This document shows, piece after piece, positions 12,401 to 27,400 of a stretch of 64,000 bases of DNA. The stretch is from Holacanthus passer (taxonomy: Eukaryota > Chordata > Actinopteri > Pomacanthidae), in the NCBI GenBank assembly GCA_025331565.1, contig JAFREQ010000034.1:558001-622000 (forward strand), read 5' to 3'. Within the stretch, counting starts at the first letter, position 1. Each line of letters starts with the position of its first letter. The notes beneath the pieces are model-generated. The model had not been told where the DNA came from. It did not search any database and was given only the letters and a program-made list of their open reading frames with translations. Made by a program: the position numbers and the translations under genes.

Positions 12401-15400
12401 GCTCGACTTTGAGACTTCACCTTGGGAGGCCCTCAGTTTTGCATAAAACAGAGATAACGAATTGGCTCCAATACTGTTTGAAAATCACTCTTAAAGTTTG
12501 TTTTAACCTTCTCTGGGAGCCAGATGGGCTGAGAAAACCCAGGCAGGAGGACTGAGGCTTAGGAATGCAGAGTTTACACCGGGTTATTAGACAGAAAGGA
12601 GCTGAATAAATATTGCATGGGAGTCGGGTTTTGAGGGGAGCGCTCAAAATGTTTCTTTGGTAAAGAGAAGAAAGAGGCGAGCAAAGAGCGACAGTCAGGA
12701 GAAGTAAAAATAGAAAAGGATAAAGACATTGAGACAGTCATCTGTGCATGATGCAGCCAACTATTGTGTCAGTCTATAACAAAGTGCATCATTTCTTCAA
12801 ATTGAATTAAAGTGAGACAAATTATTGCTTCAGTTTTTGTCAGAATCAAACCAACCTCTCCAACAGCCACAAATGAGGTGTTATTAAAGTAACCATGTTG
12901 ACATTTTCATTTGATTTGTTGTGTTTTTCATATTGATGTGCACACAAGCCTGCATGTGTGCTGGGGTTGCTAGTTTCAGGGGTGTGGGCACGCGGGGAGC
13001 AGTGGGAGCCCAAAGACTGACATCATAGCTGATGTCATTCGCTGGCCGGCACGTCGGCAGTCCCTCCTGGATGGCTCGCAGGCTCTGAAAGAGGAAAGAT
13101 GATGTTTTCTGGAAGGTTTGAGAGGGAGAGAATGCTGAGTGTGTGAGTGTGTTCAGAGCTGTTTGTGTTTGTAGGATTCTTAGGTCAAAAACTCCATGTG
13201 TGTTTGTTTTATTCTACTCAGGGGACCAGATGGGCGTGGGGCACCTTATTAAATCAATTCATTAAAGTATTTGTACAAATCGGTGTCACATACTATGTTA
13301 GTCCAAAGGAAGAACAGAGCATTGATGTTAAGACCTTTTTGTCCCTTGCTGTTCTGTGATGGTGTTTGAATGATTAATCAAACAGCTGATTGACAGAAAA
13401 CACTGTTTTTTAATTAATTTGTTCATGAAACAAAACTTCTCCAATGTGAATTTTTGCAGCATTTCTCTTTGTCATATTTTTAGAACTGAATCCAAGGCAA
13501 GAAAACTCAGCCACTGCAACTTAGGTTACGGGAACTTGTGATGGACAGCTCTCCTAATTGTCACATTCAATCATATTAATCAGTAATGAAAGCAAGTTGT
13601 AGTTACAGCTCAATTTTGTACAGCATGCCAAATTGTACTACCTACCGTAGCTGTCCAAGTATGTCAAGAAGTAACAGATTTTTCAAACGTTGTTGCTCCT
13701 TGGTGTGTCATGAATTGTCAGAAACGATTCGCCAGAGTCTCCTTGCGCTTTATTTTATTTCTTTTTTGGTTGCAGGTGTTAACTTTTACGAGGTGAAAGT
13801 ATTGCGGTCCGTGCGTACTGTCGAGGCGTGTGTGTGTGTATTTGTGTGCATGGCCGTGATTTAATTCCAGGATGGACTCACTCAGGCTGGGCTCGGGGGG
13901 ACATGCATAGTCGTGTTGCCAAAACGTTCATCATGCCTGTGGAAAGGACCTCTCCCTTCACTTAAGCTCCGACTGATCTCTGCCAACAAGGCTTCACGTT
14001 GTACAGTCGTCATAACACAATCCAGCCGCCGGATTGTTCCTTTTGGATTTTCGCCCATATTCCTGTTACATTCCAACTGACATTACTCATTACAAGCAGT
14101 GTTTCCTATTAAAATCTTCGTGTGCGTCTTTTTCTACTGTACTCACACTACTGGGAAGAATTCTTTTGTCCTTGGTTCTGCACAGATGCTGATCCATCAA
14201 CTTGCTGCACGTCAGGATGATTCCTTCTCCGCAGAGAGAGGAAACTCCCAGAGGAAAGTGTTCAGGAGGCAGAGTTTTAGATTGGAGTGCTTAAAAGGCC
14301 CTCAGTCCCTCAAGATCCATCATTGTCCAGTCAGTAGTTCAATTATATTCATCTGTGCAGCATGTTTTATTTAGTCATTTGTTATAAAGTGGGCGCTTTA
14401 AGGATACACTTCAGGGCAAGAGATGATAGGAGAGGTCTATTAGAAAGCTGCCATTTGTCAAACTGCTGTCTCGGCCTGGAAACTGATCAGACAGAAGGCG
14501 TTTTTTCCCCAGAAGCAACCTGAATAATGTTTTGGCTATTTAAATGAACCTTGAGTAAGTCCTGACAGACTGCCTCATCAGCAATAATCAGATCAGCTGA
14601 CAGCAGGCTGATCAAAAATCTCTCATCTGACTACACCCACCAAAACACTGACGGCCACCGCCTCAGAATTCATAAATGTTTAAGAATTTACCATTGAAGC
14701 TTTAATAAAATAATAACACCTATTACACATTCAGTTATGTTGAACAGAGCAGGCATGTAGTACAGCCCCAAAAGTACAGACAAATTAGAATTTGACCTGT
14801 TGATGGCGCCAGATTAAAAGTCAGACGATCATCAAAATTATGAGGCAACAATTTCCGTCTAATAGTTGTTGAGACCTTTTATTAAAAACCACAAATGTCA
14901 ACCTCATGGTGTCACTAAAGGGAAGGCCAGGGGATCACTAAAGCCATTTGGATTCATCCTCTGGAGACCACAAATGTCTGTACGTAATTTCATGGCAGTC
15001 CATCCATAAGTCATACATTTCAGACTGGACCAAAGTGATGGACAGACCGACTGGCACTAGCATTCCTGAAAATATTTAAAGTGATCCAGGCAGAATTAAT
15101 ATGAATTAGCTCACTTGAAGCTAACAAAGCTAATGTCAGTCTCATATAAACTTTCAGTTACTTGTAGTCTATTTTTGCTGTTAAGGCCGGTTTATTTGCA
15201 CAAGAAATAAGTGACTCAAAGCCTCAGAAGTGACCTTGAATTTATAAGCACGCAGTTTGTTAGTGGTATTCGTATAAAACAAATGGTTTTGACTGCAGGA
15301 TACACAAAAGCAGCATTTCCACAAAGAAGTCCAGTTCAGTTTAGGTCATTAATAAGTAGAATGGTATAAACATAGTGTGTCCAAACTATTCCAAACAAAA

Positions 15401-18400
15401 GGTTAATGGTACATCCGTAGAGTATTAAATGAGTGTCCCAGGTACACCAGGCCTAAAATTACAGTAATGAGGTCAAACTCATGGTAGACTCCCACCAGGG
15501 CTCCTCAGACCCCCCAGGACCCACTCGTCTCCGCAGGCGCTCCCCTCTCATCTTTCCCGACATCAGGGAACCTAATCTCCCTCCTCAACCCCTAGCCTCC
15601 CCCAGGCACATGGAGGATTGAGAGAATGGACTAGGAATGTGACTGACCCCTCCTTCTCAACTGTCTTTAACAGCGTTATGGCCCCTGTTACAGTGCAGCG
15701 AGCATCCATGTACTATCATTTTTACCTTGCACTTAATCATACAGTATTCTTTAAATACGTGCCAAGAATGTGTCAGTGAGTTGAGCTTTTTCACTTTTCT
15801 CCGATGCGAGAATTAAGTGTAATCTTCTGCTGGATACTCGATACTTCAGCGATCTGCCTTGGTCCAACTTGTCTTAAGTTATTGACATTTTGTTTCCGCA
15901 AAAGTCCCAAAACAAGTAAAATTGTTGTGGAAACAAGCACAGTTACTCAGTCTGTTGGCCAATTCAAGAAAAATTAGATTAGAACACTTGGTTGAGATTA
16001 AATGACTTGCTAAAATGAGCAATTTCTGAGTGTAGATCAAGCACAAGCGAATGGACGCCGGCCAAGTCCTAATGTTGTGCAGAGCTGTGCATGAGACTGA
16101 GGTAAGGACGACGGATAAGAGCGTTTGTGAAGAACATTTTTGGGCAACTTCTCATGAAATGCAGCTGGGTCGGGAGTGGGAACCCTTTCTTTTTGGCTCA
16201 GAGACAAGATGAGCCACTTTCAGGTTGAGCAAGATTTTGGCATTTTTTTTAAACAACATATTCATTTTTGAACAGCCTCTTTTTGCTATTTGGTACAAAG
16301 CTTCTATCTAGACTATATGGAGAATTATTTAAATCATAAAACACACATCAATGACTAGATTCAATCAAACCAGCAAAGTCCTTCTTATTCACCTCTTTAC
16401 TTTTACACTCATTTGTGAATGTGGACTATTTCAAGTCTTTTCAAGCAGCAGGAGGGACTTTTTAAAAATGTCCACTTCCCCATTTTTACAATTCAGTCTT
16501 ACTGGAAGACAAGATGATGCATAACAACAACTGGAATGCCAAATTACCAGTGTAGATATTCCAGGAATGCAAATATAACAGATGGCAAAGGCTGACTAAA
16601 CATACCCCTGTGGAAGAAATGCTGCTCTCAACCCAAATTCAAAACCACTGCTTTTGTTGTTTTTGTTGTCTGCTGGGAAGACCAACAGGAACAGAAGCAG
16701 ACATGATCTTAAATTGAATTGCTTTCGGTTGCGTGCAAGATAAAACCGATTTTATGGAACCAGCACCTTCTCTCTCAATGCTGAAAATGATGAACATGAT
16801 GCCTCATTGTTTTACAGCAAAAATAAGCAAAATATGGTCACGAAAATACTCAAATCTGAGACGTCACAACTACAGTGTCACGTACAGTATGTACTCTCAG
16901 CAAGAAAAGGCGGAAAGCTTGTTGGACAGACTGTAACTCGAGGAAACGTGCGAAAGGAAGAGGAAACAGTGATGTCAAGAAATGACTGCGTTTCCTGTCC
17001 GACATTCTTATCCATCCCTCCGGCCCACACGCAAACAGGAGGAGGGGATGGGGGTTCAACAGGATAGAAGAGACAGAGGGGAAAGTGGTGGAGAGAAGGA
17101 AAGGATTAAATAGGACTGGAGTGTGGATTCAGGAGATAAAAACAATGGTGTGAAAGGAGCAAAACAGAATTTAAAAATGGAGAAGAAAGGAGCGGTATTG
17201 ACCGAAAAGTCTCTCTGATCTCATCCAGTTTCACACACTCGCAGCCCCTCGTTTCCCTTTCCTCCAATTATTTCACCATCATCCTATCCAGTTCTTGGAA
17301 GAGTAGGAGGCGTTTTCTTCTGTGCTGTCCGATGATGTCATTCACTCCTTTACAAGCAACAAAAAGCCCCCTCCGCCCAGCACCCCAACCCCCCACACCA
17401 GCCCGACCCCGACCATTCAAGACCCCTCCTCAAACATTCCTGAACTCAGGCACGTTTTCTGATTTATCCAGATATGTGGGGCGTCAACCCTCCAGACTTA
17501 GCCCCAGTGTTATCCTGACTTAACTGCGGTTTAATGACAAAATATGCTGCCATTCATTTAGTGTTGTGATGGCAGCTGATTTTAATTAAATTAGCATTTA
17601 CCTAAGTAAAATAAGCAGAACAAATAATTGAAACTGACCTGTTCATTTACCATTTTAAGATTGTTAAAATCGTCTTATCCCACTCTGACAGTTTTATATA
17701 CAATTTCTGTATCAGCATCAGCTATATGATGTTCACAAACCAAAAGCCCCAAAGTTCAACTGGACATTTTTGGGATCTCTGAAATCTCCACTCGAGCTTA
17801 GAACTAATGCAATGAGTCGATTAATTGATTATTTTGATTGACAGAAACCTAATTGACTCTGATTAATCAGTCTCATGCAATTTTAAAGCAAAGATCGCAA
17901 AAATTCAGAGGTTATTAAAAGGATAAGAGAGATGCAAAAAATGTATGTTTTTTTATTTAGTGTTGTTTAATTCCTTAGTAATGAACAGTAATGAGCTTTT
18001 ATGTGTTATGTGACATCAGACCAACATGTAGACACATTTATTAGCAGGATCGGTTCAGAGCTAGTTATTGTTTTCTCATATGATTTGTTGATAATAATTT
18101 TTAAAAACCCAGCCTTGTCCTATAACTTCACATAGTTGCTTTATGACAGTATTTCCCATACAGCTCAGTGTGGCTTGAAGCTGTGCCTACATTAGAATCT
18201 CTCAGGATGTATGGAAGTCCAGGAATGTGACTGATGTGAATGAGTCATATGAAGGAAGTTGGGAGGGAAAAGGAAGACGTGGGCCGACCCAACAGAGGTA
18301 CTCTCATCACACCCTGAATTCCCTTCGGTCTGACTCACTGTCCACTCAGCATAATACACAGTACTGTCATAGTGGTCATTATGTAGTATGGGACAGATAG

Positions 18401-21400
18401 TTAAATAGCTACCAGATGAGTCGCTGCACCAACAGAAAGATTCATTGGTGTGTCATAATGAAATTCTTGGTGCATCACTAAGACCAAATGAGTGTTTCTT
18501 TTATGATCTACTAAATGGATTTCACACTTAACTTGCTGCTACCTAATAATGCACAGGTGTAATTAAATTATATATTCAGACTTGAAGCATATGACTAAGT
18601 TAGTAAGAGTTATAAAGGAGCAGAATCGCTCCTATTCTCTGGAAAAGCCCCTTGAAAAATATTATATCTTATTTGATTTGTGACTGTTTTTTTTCCCTTC
18701 CCCCATCAACTCCCCTTTTGTCGCTCCTGCTCGCTCTGATAAAAACCATGACGCCTCCCATTCATGAGCATAGATCTTGGTATTCACGGCTCTTTCAATT
18801 CAATGGATCCGAAGACTCTCACAGGAAGTGGTGTCGGATAAAGTGAAAATAAGATGATTTGTTTCGCCCGCGAGAGATTTTCTTGGTCGTCTTGATTTGA
18901 CCCCATTTGATTTTAATTGCATTGTTTGCATCTTGAGAAACTGAGAAAATTATGAGCTGATATTTTTCTTGATTATCGCAGCTGTGCTTGTTATCAATAA
19001 ATTCCCCACAGTGTGTATACTGTGCCCACATTTAAAAGCTTGCACATACACACTTTGGTTGAGGGGGGGCTTTCAGACAGTACTTGATTACCGCTGTTAT
19101 CACCCATTTGGGAGCCTTCTATGGAATTCACACATTCCTCTGGGACAATGCCGAAGTGTGACAGATCTGATTATGCTGGTATTTACCTGAGGATTTATCT
19201 GCATTCCTTCTCGTCTCTCTCCCCCCTCCTCAGACAAAAGCTGAATTAAATGTGTCTGTATTGGAGTAATTGAGAGGGACCTATTAACATTCACAGGGGG
19301 CAGGCGGCAACTCCAAGGCACCCCCGTTCATGGTTTTGGCTCTTGGTATGAACTTTGCAAACTTTTACAAAATTTTTATAGCACAATGAGTTTTACCATT
19401 ATATTAGTTTTCTTTTGAAGAATTTGTAGAAAAAATAACATTTTCAAATTCGGAACAAATGAGACGTTATCTAAGAGTGTCAAAGTAAAATCCTGAAATT
19501 CCCTCTGGTTTGCCTCTGTCAACATTCCTCTACGTGACTAGTGACATGAGATACAGAGAAGGGCCTGGTTCCCCTCCTGAAAAGGGGGAGTAGAGGGGAG
19601 AGAAGGTGGGGTTGATGTTTGAGACTGTTTTTCAGATGGTATTTTTTTTAAAGAAATCTGTGAGAGACGGCCTTTTGAGGACACATATGGGTTTTAAGGC
19701 CTCATAATGAGCCCCTCCTTCTCCAAAGAAACAATGTGTGCATGAAACAGGGGGAAGAATTGAGGGAGGGGGTGGTAATATGTAGTTTGCACATGTACAA
19801 TAGTTGCAGTTTTTGGAGAGGTGGGCAACAAATTCTTCCTTGAAAGATCACATGATGAGCTCCAGTCATCCTGGGTGGACGGCAAGGTCTGAGGGAGGGT
19901 GAGTGGATGAGGTGGAGGAGGAGGAGGAGGGGGCTCATTCAGAACAGCTGAAGAAAGGAGAGGGGAGGTGGGAGGAAGAGGGAGGCAGGGGTGGTCCCAA
20001 CATGACATGTGTGTCAGTCTGTTGAAATGTGTGTGGAGCCCTCTTTTCTGTTCATACTGGCTGAGAAGCGCTTGAAGAGAGAGACACACAGCTTCTGCCC
20101 TCAGACTGAGTTTACTAGTGAAGACGGAGCCAAAATCTGATAGATTTTACTGAGTGTGCAGAGAAGTGATAGAAAACAGTAGAGAGACCAAATAGACAAT
20201 TTTTAAAAAAATCTTTTATATTTTTGTAATTTGAAGAAAAGATTTTTGGACTTTTATACCAATGCTTGGAACAATAACTCTAACAGGTAAGAACAATGAT
20301 TCAATAAGGTCTCATTTATTGCATTTTAACAATTTTGAGTTCTCTTCAATGTTGCAAAAAATTATGTCTGCTTTATTGTGAAGTACCAATATAATATAAA
20401 TTTTATGTTGAAACTCTATTTTACTCATTTATTTGGGATACTTAAAACTCATTGGTTTCTCCTTACATGAATGAGTGTGGCTGAAGGCATTGTTGTCCTG
20501 AGGGTGTGGTTTGTAGATCTCCCGACACGGGTGTGTGATTTCTGTTTTGGCCACTGCAGAGCCTCATGTAGAAAGCAAAATAATGTTTAAATGCTGTGTT
20601 TTCTTTTTTCATTAACTTTTATTTAATCCTGAGTTTGTTTATTATCAATGTTAATTTATCATTCTTGTGCATCTCCAGTAACTTTATAGAATCTGTATAA
20701 GAAAAAGTCCTCCTCCTTTTATCCTCCTTTACTGAAACCCTGTAGTAAAAAACTGTTTATCTACTGTACACGTGCTATAACTACCACTTCTGGGCAAAGC
20801 CAACCGCTGGGTGCCCTGAACCATGAAGTATACATCCTCTACTGCCGCCAAACTTCTTGGTGGGAAAAGAATTTCACAATGACAGCTGCCAGATAGAAAT
20901 ATATGAAGATGGAGCCACAGAAATATTTTCAAAGCCTCCTTTTAGCTCATGTCACCATCTGAGCCAGCTCCCGGTGTCCCGTCATGTGAAGTGTTTCATT
21001 AGATTAGAGTGGGATCCTAATTCCCAGCGGGGTTATTTAGCTTAGCCACAGAGGATAGGGAGGGAGGAGAAAGGGGCGTATGGAATTAATTACATGCCAA
21101 GACCGTTTCTTCTTCGTAGACTTATAACTGGGAGTGATGGTTCAGATGGAGCAGGTCTGGAATGTCTTGCTTCATGGTGACCTCAGGTTTTGGTTTCTGC
21201 GTGTCAGTGAAATACAAGAACACTGATATTGAAAGATCAACATGGCATGGGCATTTTCTATATTGTGTATTTCTATATTTTCTGTGGGTTAATTCAACAT
21301 ATAGTCACATCAGACTTTGATGTTAATAAGATAAAGGAAAGTGCAGCAGTGGGTGTTGAGTGTGGTTGATGTGAAGGATCCCCCGGAGCCTTGGAGACAC

Positions 21401-24400
21401 TTCGACCACATCTTTGATACAGAGAGGGAGTGCAAGAAAGGGTCTGTGGGGGGAGGGCGTGGGGTGTCTCCTTGCCCTCTTTTTAACTGACTCCTTTTGT
21501 TTAAAGGGCTTGTGCTCCAGACAATTAATTACAATAAGGATTTGCATATATTTGGCAAAGTTTGTAAATAGTGTCTAGAGAGAATAGCCCCCCCATCAAC
21601 ACACAAACTCATACTAGCAGAAACGGCCACAACAGAAACATTATCTGGCTGGCGACTGGAGTAGATTTACAACAATCATTTTTGGCTGCGGCGATGTTAT
21701 TTAATATGAGAGCATCGCCTTACCGCATGCTCTCACACTCACACATAAACAAAGCCTGTCTGCAGCAGAGAGAAGCATTTCAACTATGAATGTGTGAGTC
21801 TCAGATATGTAACACCCTCTTAAGTGAGTTAAAGCTTCGGCCTCGGGGCAGACCCCCTCCTCCCATCCCTTCATCTCTTAACTGTCCCCTCCTCACCCCC
21901 TGTAGCCTCACCCCATCACACTCGCATTCTTTCTGGTACAGTCGTTATTCAAAACACCCACCCTCCTCCATCACACATTAACCCACCCCACCCCCCTCCA
22001 AAACCAAATCAATCTAGGGATGTTAACAGTTGTGTGTCTGTTAAAAAAGGGAGTTGGGGCCGGAAAACAGAGATCAAAAAGACGAGAGATGCCATTAGTC
22101 TGTTAAATCAACATGACTCCTGTTTTATTATACATGTAGACACACATGGCCTCGTCTGGCTGACTAGCAGCCTGACCCCTCCTACACACACACACACACA
22201 CAGGCAGGCGTCTTCATTAAAAAAAAAGCAGCACCGGAAGTTCATTGAAAACAGCTTAGCCTCAGAGAAACTGGTCTAATTATGTACACTAACAGGGATT
22301 TGGTTTTCATAGTTGAGGGTCAGATTTCATGTTAGATAAACACAACACTGACAACTTTTTATATGATGTTTGTGGTTCTTCTGGTCTCGACTCACTTGCT
22401 CAACAACTGTGTGATTGGACAAGCCAATACCTATGTGTGAGACAGAGTTCATTGCTCTCATGGTGACGCTATTTGATTTATCATCCTGGACTTTCTTTAT
22501 TCGTGTTTACATCAGTTTAGTAAACTCAGCAAACTTCCTCCAAGCTGCAGAGTGTCTTGATCGTAGAAAAGTTGACCACCCCCCTTCCTTTATTTTCAGA
22601 GGCCAGGGAGGGTTAGACGGCTATTGTGTTTGCATGTGTGTGTGCCTTGGGAAGGGGGTGAGTCCCCATCCATCCTGCTGTGGTGGAATTTGGGTCAAGG
22701 GGATTGGGACTTATTTTAAGGAGGGGTAGGAGTAGAGGCCTTTATTGTTTGGTTTGAATCCTACATGGGCACAGACGAGACATCGTTTAACTGAAAAACA
22801 AATTCTTGCTGGAATTTAAATTGAGATTATGTTTGGCACATCCTAAAATAATTTTCCCGCATAGTGAGCAACATAACTCACATTCCTCTCAAGTCAAATG
22901 TACACATAAGATATGGGCGTGCCCTCACAAACATGAAAACACGACTATTTTGTCATATAAATTTAGTGGGACTTACTACATATTCCGAGAAAGGTTTTTA
23001 CGTAATTACAACTATAACTAAGTTTTTCTATTTAAAGCGAAAAAAATTCCAGGAATGCAGCACAACTGAGTGAAGCTTTATGTCTATAATTTAGCAGGGA
23101 TGTTGACAGATGTGGGCGCATAGTTTTACATTTTTGTGTGAGACAAGAACACAGTCGTCTTTCCCAGAATTGTTTACAAACTGAATTCAATATTCATAGC
23201 AGAAATGGGATCAAATACCTTATTTTTTATATTGTCCTCGCCTGTGTATTAGTTTTGAATTAAAGATTGAGTTGTGCATTAATGTCATAGTTTAGAGCTT
23301 CAAATTATATTAATATGTACTCTGCTAGTGACTGACAGGTAAAGAGATGTAGGCGCTGTAGTTCCCACATTGTGTATGGTTTTAGTGCGTTTGTGTTTTC
23401 CAGGTAAGCTGATAGCCAGGCATTAAATGTGCCAGGGATTTGTTTTGAGAGTCCAGAGGTATCAGATGTGGGGTTTTTCAGACTGTGGTGAGATCTGAGG
23501 AGAAAAGCAGAGAAAAAAAAGAAGTAAAGCTTCAGACACTGGCAGGTTTTCATCCCCCTACGCCTTCCTCTGTCCAAACACAGATAGACATGGTAGGCAG
23601 GCAGACATCATGTGTATGTGTTGCATGTGTGTCTTATCTCAGCTACTAATATGTATTACATGTCTATAACTGCCAGGAAATTACTCACAATAATGGAAAA
23701 AAAGATCCAGCTTAACCATCAAAAGAAAGTAGAAGTAGTTCACACAGTGCAAGGTTAATAATGATCCCCACATTTCAACTAGCATTACTCTCGTTTTGCA
23801 ACAGTTTCTATGAAGCTCCCTTTGAGAATTACTGTTTTATTTGTGTCAGCACCTAAACTTGTGTTTCTTTGGCAGGTTTACATAGCACAGGCTTAGCTGG
23901 ACCAAACTGCAATCTGATTGCAATCAAGTAGTCATATGCTTAATAAAATCAGTGGGTCAGGATCTCATCAAATACTTTTTGTACAACGTCTGTGATTATC
24001 TGCAGATGGCAGTGAGACTTTCATCTATAATATAAAAAAGATTGTATGCTTTGACTTTATGCTGGCTGGAGCATTGATTTGATTCCCTCATTACCAGAAT
24101 CATAGCTCTGATCAAAGCATTAACTGACTATCATAGGAACACTGTTCCTTGTGTGATCCTGTGATAGTGATTCTTCTGTAGCAGGGAGTTGTAGAAGGAA
24201 GTAGGAAAACTGAAGTGAGAAAACCAATAAATATCTAATTAATCTCTTGTCATTTCAGTTGGCCAGCCAGATGGTGTGTCTGTGGCTCAGAAGGAGGAGA
24301 CCCCTGAAACTATGGACACTATCCAGGATGAAGTGGCTCCTCAAGTGAATGGCGAGAAAGTGGAGAAAGAGTCTCCCGATGCCAACGACATCTCTGCTGT

Positions 24401-27400
24401 TGAGGAGAAAGCAGCGGAGGAGAAACCTGAGGACACCAGTGAAGTGGGTTTCAAGAAGATCTTCCGCTTTGTGGGCTTTAAGTTCACATTGAAGAAGGAC
24501 AAGAGTGAGGAGAAAGACCCTGTGAAGCTGCTGACAGTCAAAGATAAAGAAGATGAGGTTAGTGGGACTGATGAACCTACAAAGGAGGCGGAGGCTGCCA
24601 CTGCTGAGGAGAAGAGCCCAGCTGAAGAAAAGGCGGCTGATACAAAGGCCTCTACTGCTGAGGCCAAAGTCACTAAAGATGCTGAAACCACTGATGCTCC
24701 AGCTGAAGGCACTGCCACTGAAGCTACTGATGAAGCAGTCAAGGAAGAAGGCGCTGAGAAGGAAGTAGAGACCACTCCGCCACCCCAGGAGACCATGTCC
24801 CCGTTCAGAAAGCTCTTCAATGTAGGACTTTTCTCTAATCTGAGAAAGAAAGCCAGCATCAAGAAGACAAAAGAGGAGGGAGACAAGGAGGCAGCTGAAG
24901 GGGAGGAGACAGCTAAGACGGAAGGAACTGCTGCTGCTGTGGAAGAAAAGGAGGACAAGGCTGAGGTGAAGCAAGAAACCAAGGAGACAACACCGGCAAC
25001 TCCTGAGGAAGAAAAAACAGAGGCCAGGGCTGAGGCACCAGCTGCTGCAGAGGAAGTGAAATCAGAGAGTACACCAGAGACTGAGGCCACTGCTGAAACC
25101 CCTGTGCCTTCAGCAACTACTACTGATGAGACCAAACAAGAAGAGGAAAAGGCTGAAGCTAGTGCAGAAGAGGAGAAGGCTCCAGCAGAGGTGACTCCTG
25201 AGGTTGAGCTGCTCTCATCACAGGAGAAGGCAAAGTCCCAGGGAAGCCCCCTGAAGAAGCTTTTCACTGGTGCTGGCTTGAAGAAGCTCTCAACTAAGAA
25301 ACAGAAGGCCAAGAAAGATACTGAGACCAAGCCGACTGAGTCTGGGGAGCAGGCAACTGAGCAGCTTCAATCCTCCACTGAGTCAGCAGAGGCTCCAAAA
25401 GCTGACAGTGGGCCCTCATCTCCTGAGGAGTCAGGAGAGCATGTAATTGCTGTGGAGGTGACCCAGAATGAGACTAGCCAAGAGACTGATGGTGAAGTTG
25501 CCTCTGATGGAGAAAAGAAAAAAGAGGGTATCATTGCCTGGTCCTCCTTCAAGAAACTAGTGACACCCAAAAAGCATGTGAAAAGGTCTTCTGAGAGTGA
25601 AGATGAAGCCACAGGTGAGAAGCCAGCAAAGTCAGCCACCCTGTCCTCTTCTGAGAGTGCTGCGTTGGCAGATAAGAGTGTTGAAGAGGAGACAAAGGAG
25701 GATAAGCCGACTGAGGAGGAGCCAAAGACTGAAACCACTGAGAAGCTGGTCAGTAGCACAGAGGAGCCCAAAAAGAAAATAGATACCTCTGTCTCCTGGG
25801 AGGCTCTAATGTGTATGGGTGGACCCAAAAAGAGGACTAGGAGGACCTCTGACTCTGACGATGAGGAGACCAAGATTGAAGAGGAACTGCCAGCGGCAGC
25901 AGAAGGGGAGAAAGAGGGCAAAACTGAGGCTGCCATTGTCGCTTCCCAAAACACAGAGAGCGAGGGAGAAGTTGCCTCCTCCCCTGATAGAGAGTCTACC
26001 TGGGGCACGCTGAAACGCATGGTTATGTCAAAGAATAAGGCCAAAGTTGAGGAAAAGCCTGAGGAGTCTGCAGAACAAGTCCAGTCAGACAGTGAAGCAC
26101 CAAAAGATGAGTCATCATTCTCTTTGAAGAAGTTCTTGCCTGGACGCAGAAAGAAGAAGGTTGAAAAACAAGCCTCCACTGAACAGGGCTCAGGTGAGGA
26201 GGACTCTGACACCCCAGCTGTGGTTCCTCTCTCAGAGTATGACAAGCAAGTTGAAGCTGAACCGGAAGCACCAGCAGAACCAGCTGCAGTCCAGATCAAA
26301 GTGTCCGCTGAAGATAGATCCCCATCATGGATCCCAGCCATTGTGGATGACATTGACGAGAAACATGATGAGCTGAGTGACATTCCAGAGGAGGCTGAGA
26401 ATGCTGCCACACCAAAGTCTGTTGACACTGACATTGCAGATGATGAAACCGAGGATGAGACTACTTTGGCCCCTAAAGCTCCACAGCTCGCAGGCCGCCG
26501 ACTGTCCACAGCTGAGGTGAAGCCTATCACTCAAGCTCCAGCTGCAGAAACTACTCCTGTTCCTCAGGGACCCAAGCCAGAGAGCGCAGAGGAGATTATG
26601 GGGGGCATAGAGGCCCAAGTCAGTGAAATTCCACCCAAGACATCTGTGGCTGTTGAAGATGTACCAATAGATGTAGCTTCTGAAAAAACAGAAGATGAAC
26701 CATTAACTGAGACTGCAGAGACCAAGACAAATGCCATCCTCAAGCCGCACGCTCGTGAAGAGGCCATGGCTATCTGCACTGGCCTAGGAACCAAGGAGAT
26801 TGCCAAAATAGCTCTGGAGAAACCTGCAATGTCCATCGCAGAGAGTGTGGCTGTGATCCGTGATGCTCTCAGCACAGAGGTGTCAAAGGAAGAGATGCCA
26901 GAATGTCCAGAGGAAGCAATTATTACAGAAGACACAGTGGTCATCGCACAAGTGAACCAAGTAGAAGCTGTGCAGCTTGAGCCTGTTGTTGAAGCTTCAC
27001 AGAATAAAGAGGCAGAACAAGTAGCCAGTGAGAGCTTTGAACCCAACATTGAAAAGTTTACAGTTGTCTGCAATGTTGTGGAGGAGTCTGAAGTCCTTCA
27101 GCCTACCACTATGGTTGAGAACTCTCCTAAAGCAGTTGTAGTCGATCCCATTACGGCAACAACTGAAACAACTGTTTGCACCGTGGGCACAGAAGTCGCT
27201 GAGCCAACTGTTGAAACCAAGGAGGTGAAAACTGACACAGAGCAGCTCGCTGCCACTGAAGAAAATACCCCTATAAAAGAGATTGTTCAAGCCATATGTG
27301 AAACCACAAAGGCCACTGTCACAAAGGAGATTGAGCCATCCATCCCTGTAGTTGTACCAAGTGAGGAGGTTCCTGTTATCACCAACACAGTGATCCTTGT

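Larger units (their letters stand above)
9676..20261. other. akap12 intron between the long-form exon and the short-form start exon
   Basis: No coding exon recognised. It holds a reverse-strand dispersed repeat at about 14.74-15.1 kb, a weak remnant of an inverted 'gattaatcgatt'-type repeat near 17.81-17.88 kb, a GC-richer patch at 12.96-13.09 kb with a short inverted repeat, and a G/A-rich stretch at 19.56-20.09 kb just before the short-form exon that probably contains its promoter. Open frames here are short and proline-, serine- or leucine-rich with no family resemblance. Confidence 0.6.

Noticed and set aside
21790..21981. Proline-rich open frame in the akap12 intron
   Set aside because: C-rich simple sequence, with no conserved motif and no splice context.
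24341..26530. Long minus-strand open frames (329, 387 and 239 aa) opposite the akap12 main exon
   Set aside because: They are Ser/Ala/Phe/Leu-rich mirror images of GAG/GAA/GCT-rich codons on the plus strand, with no splice or start context. They are shadows of akap12.
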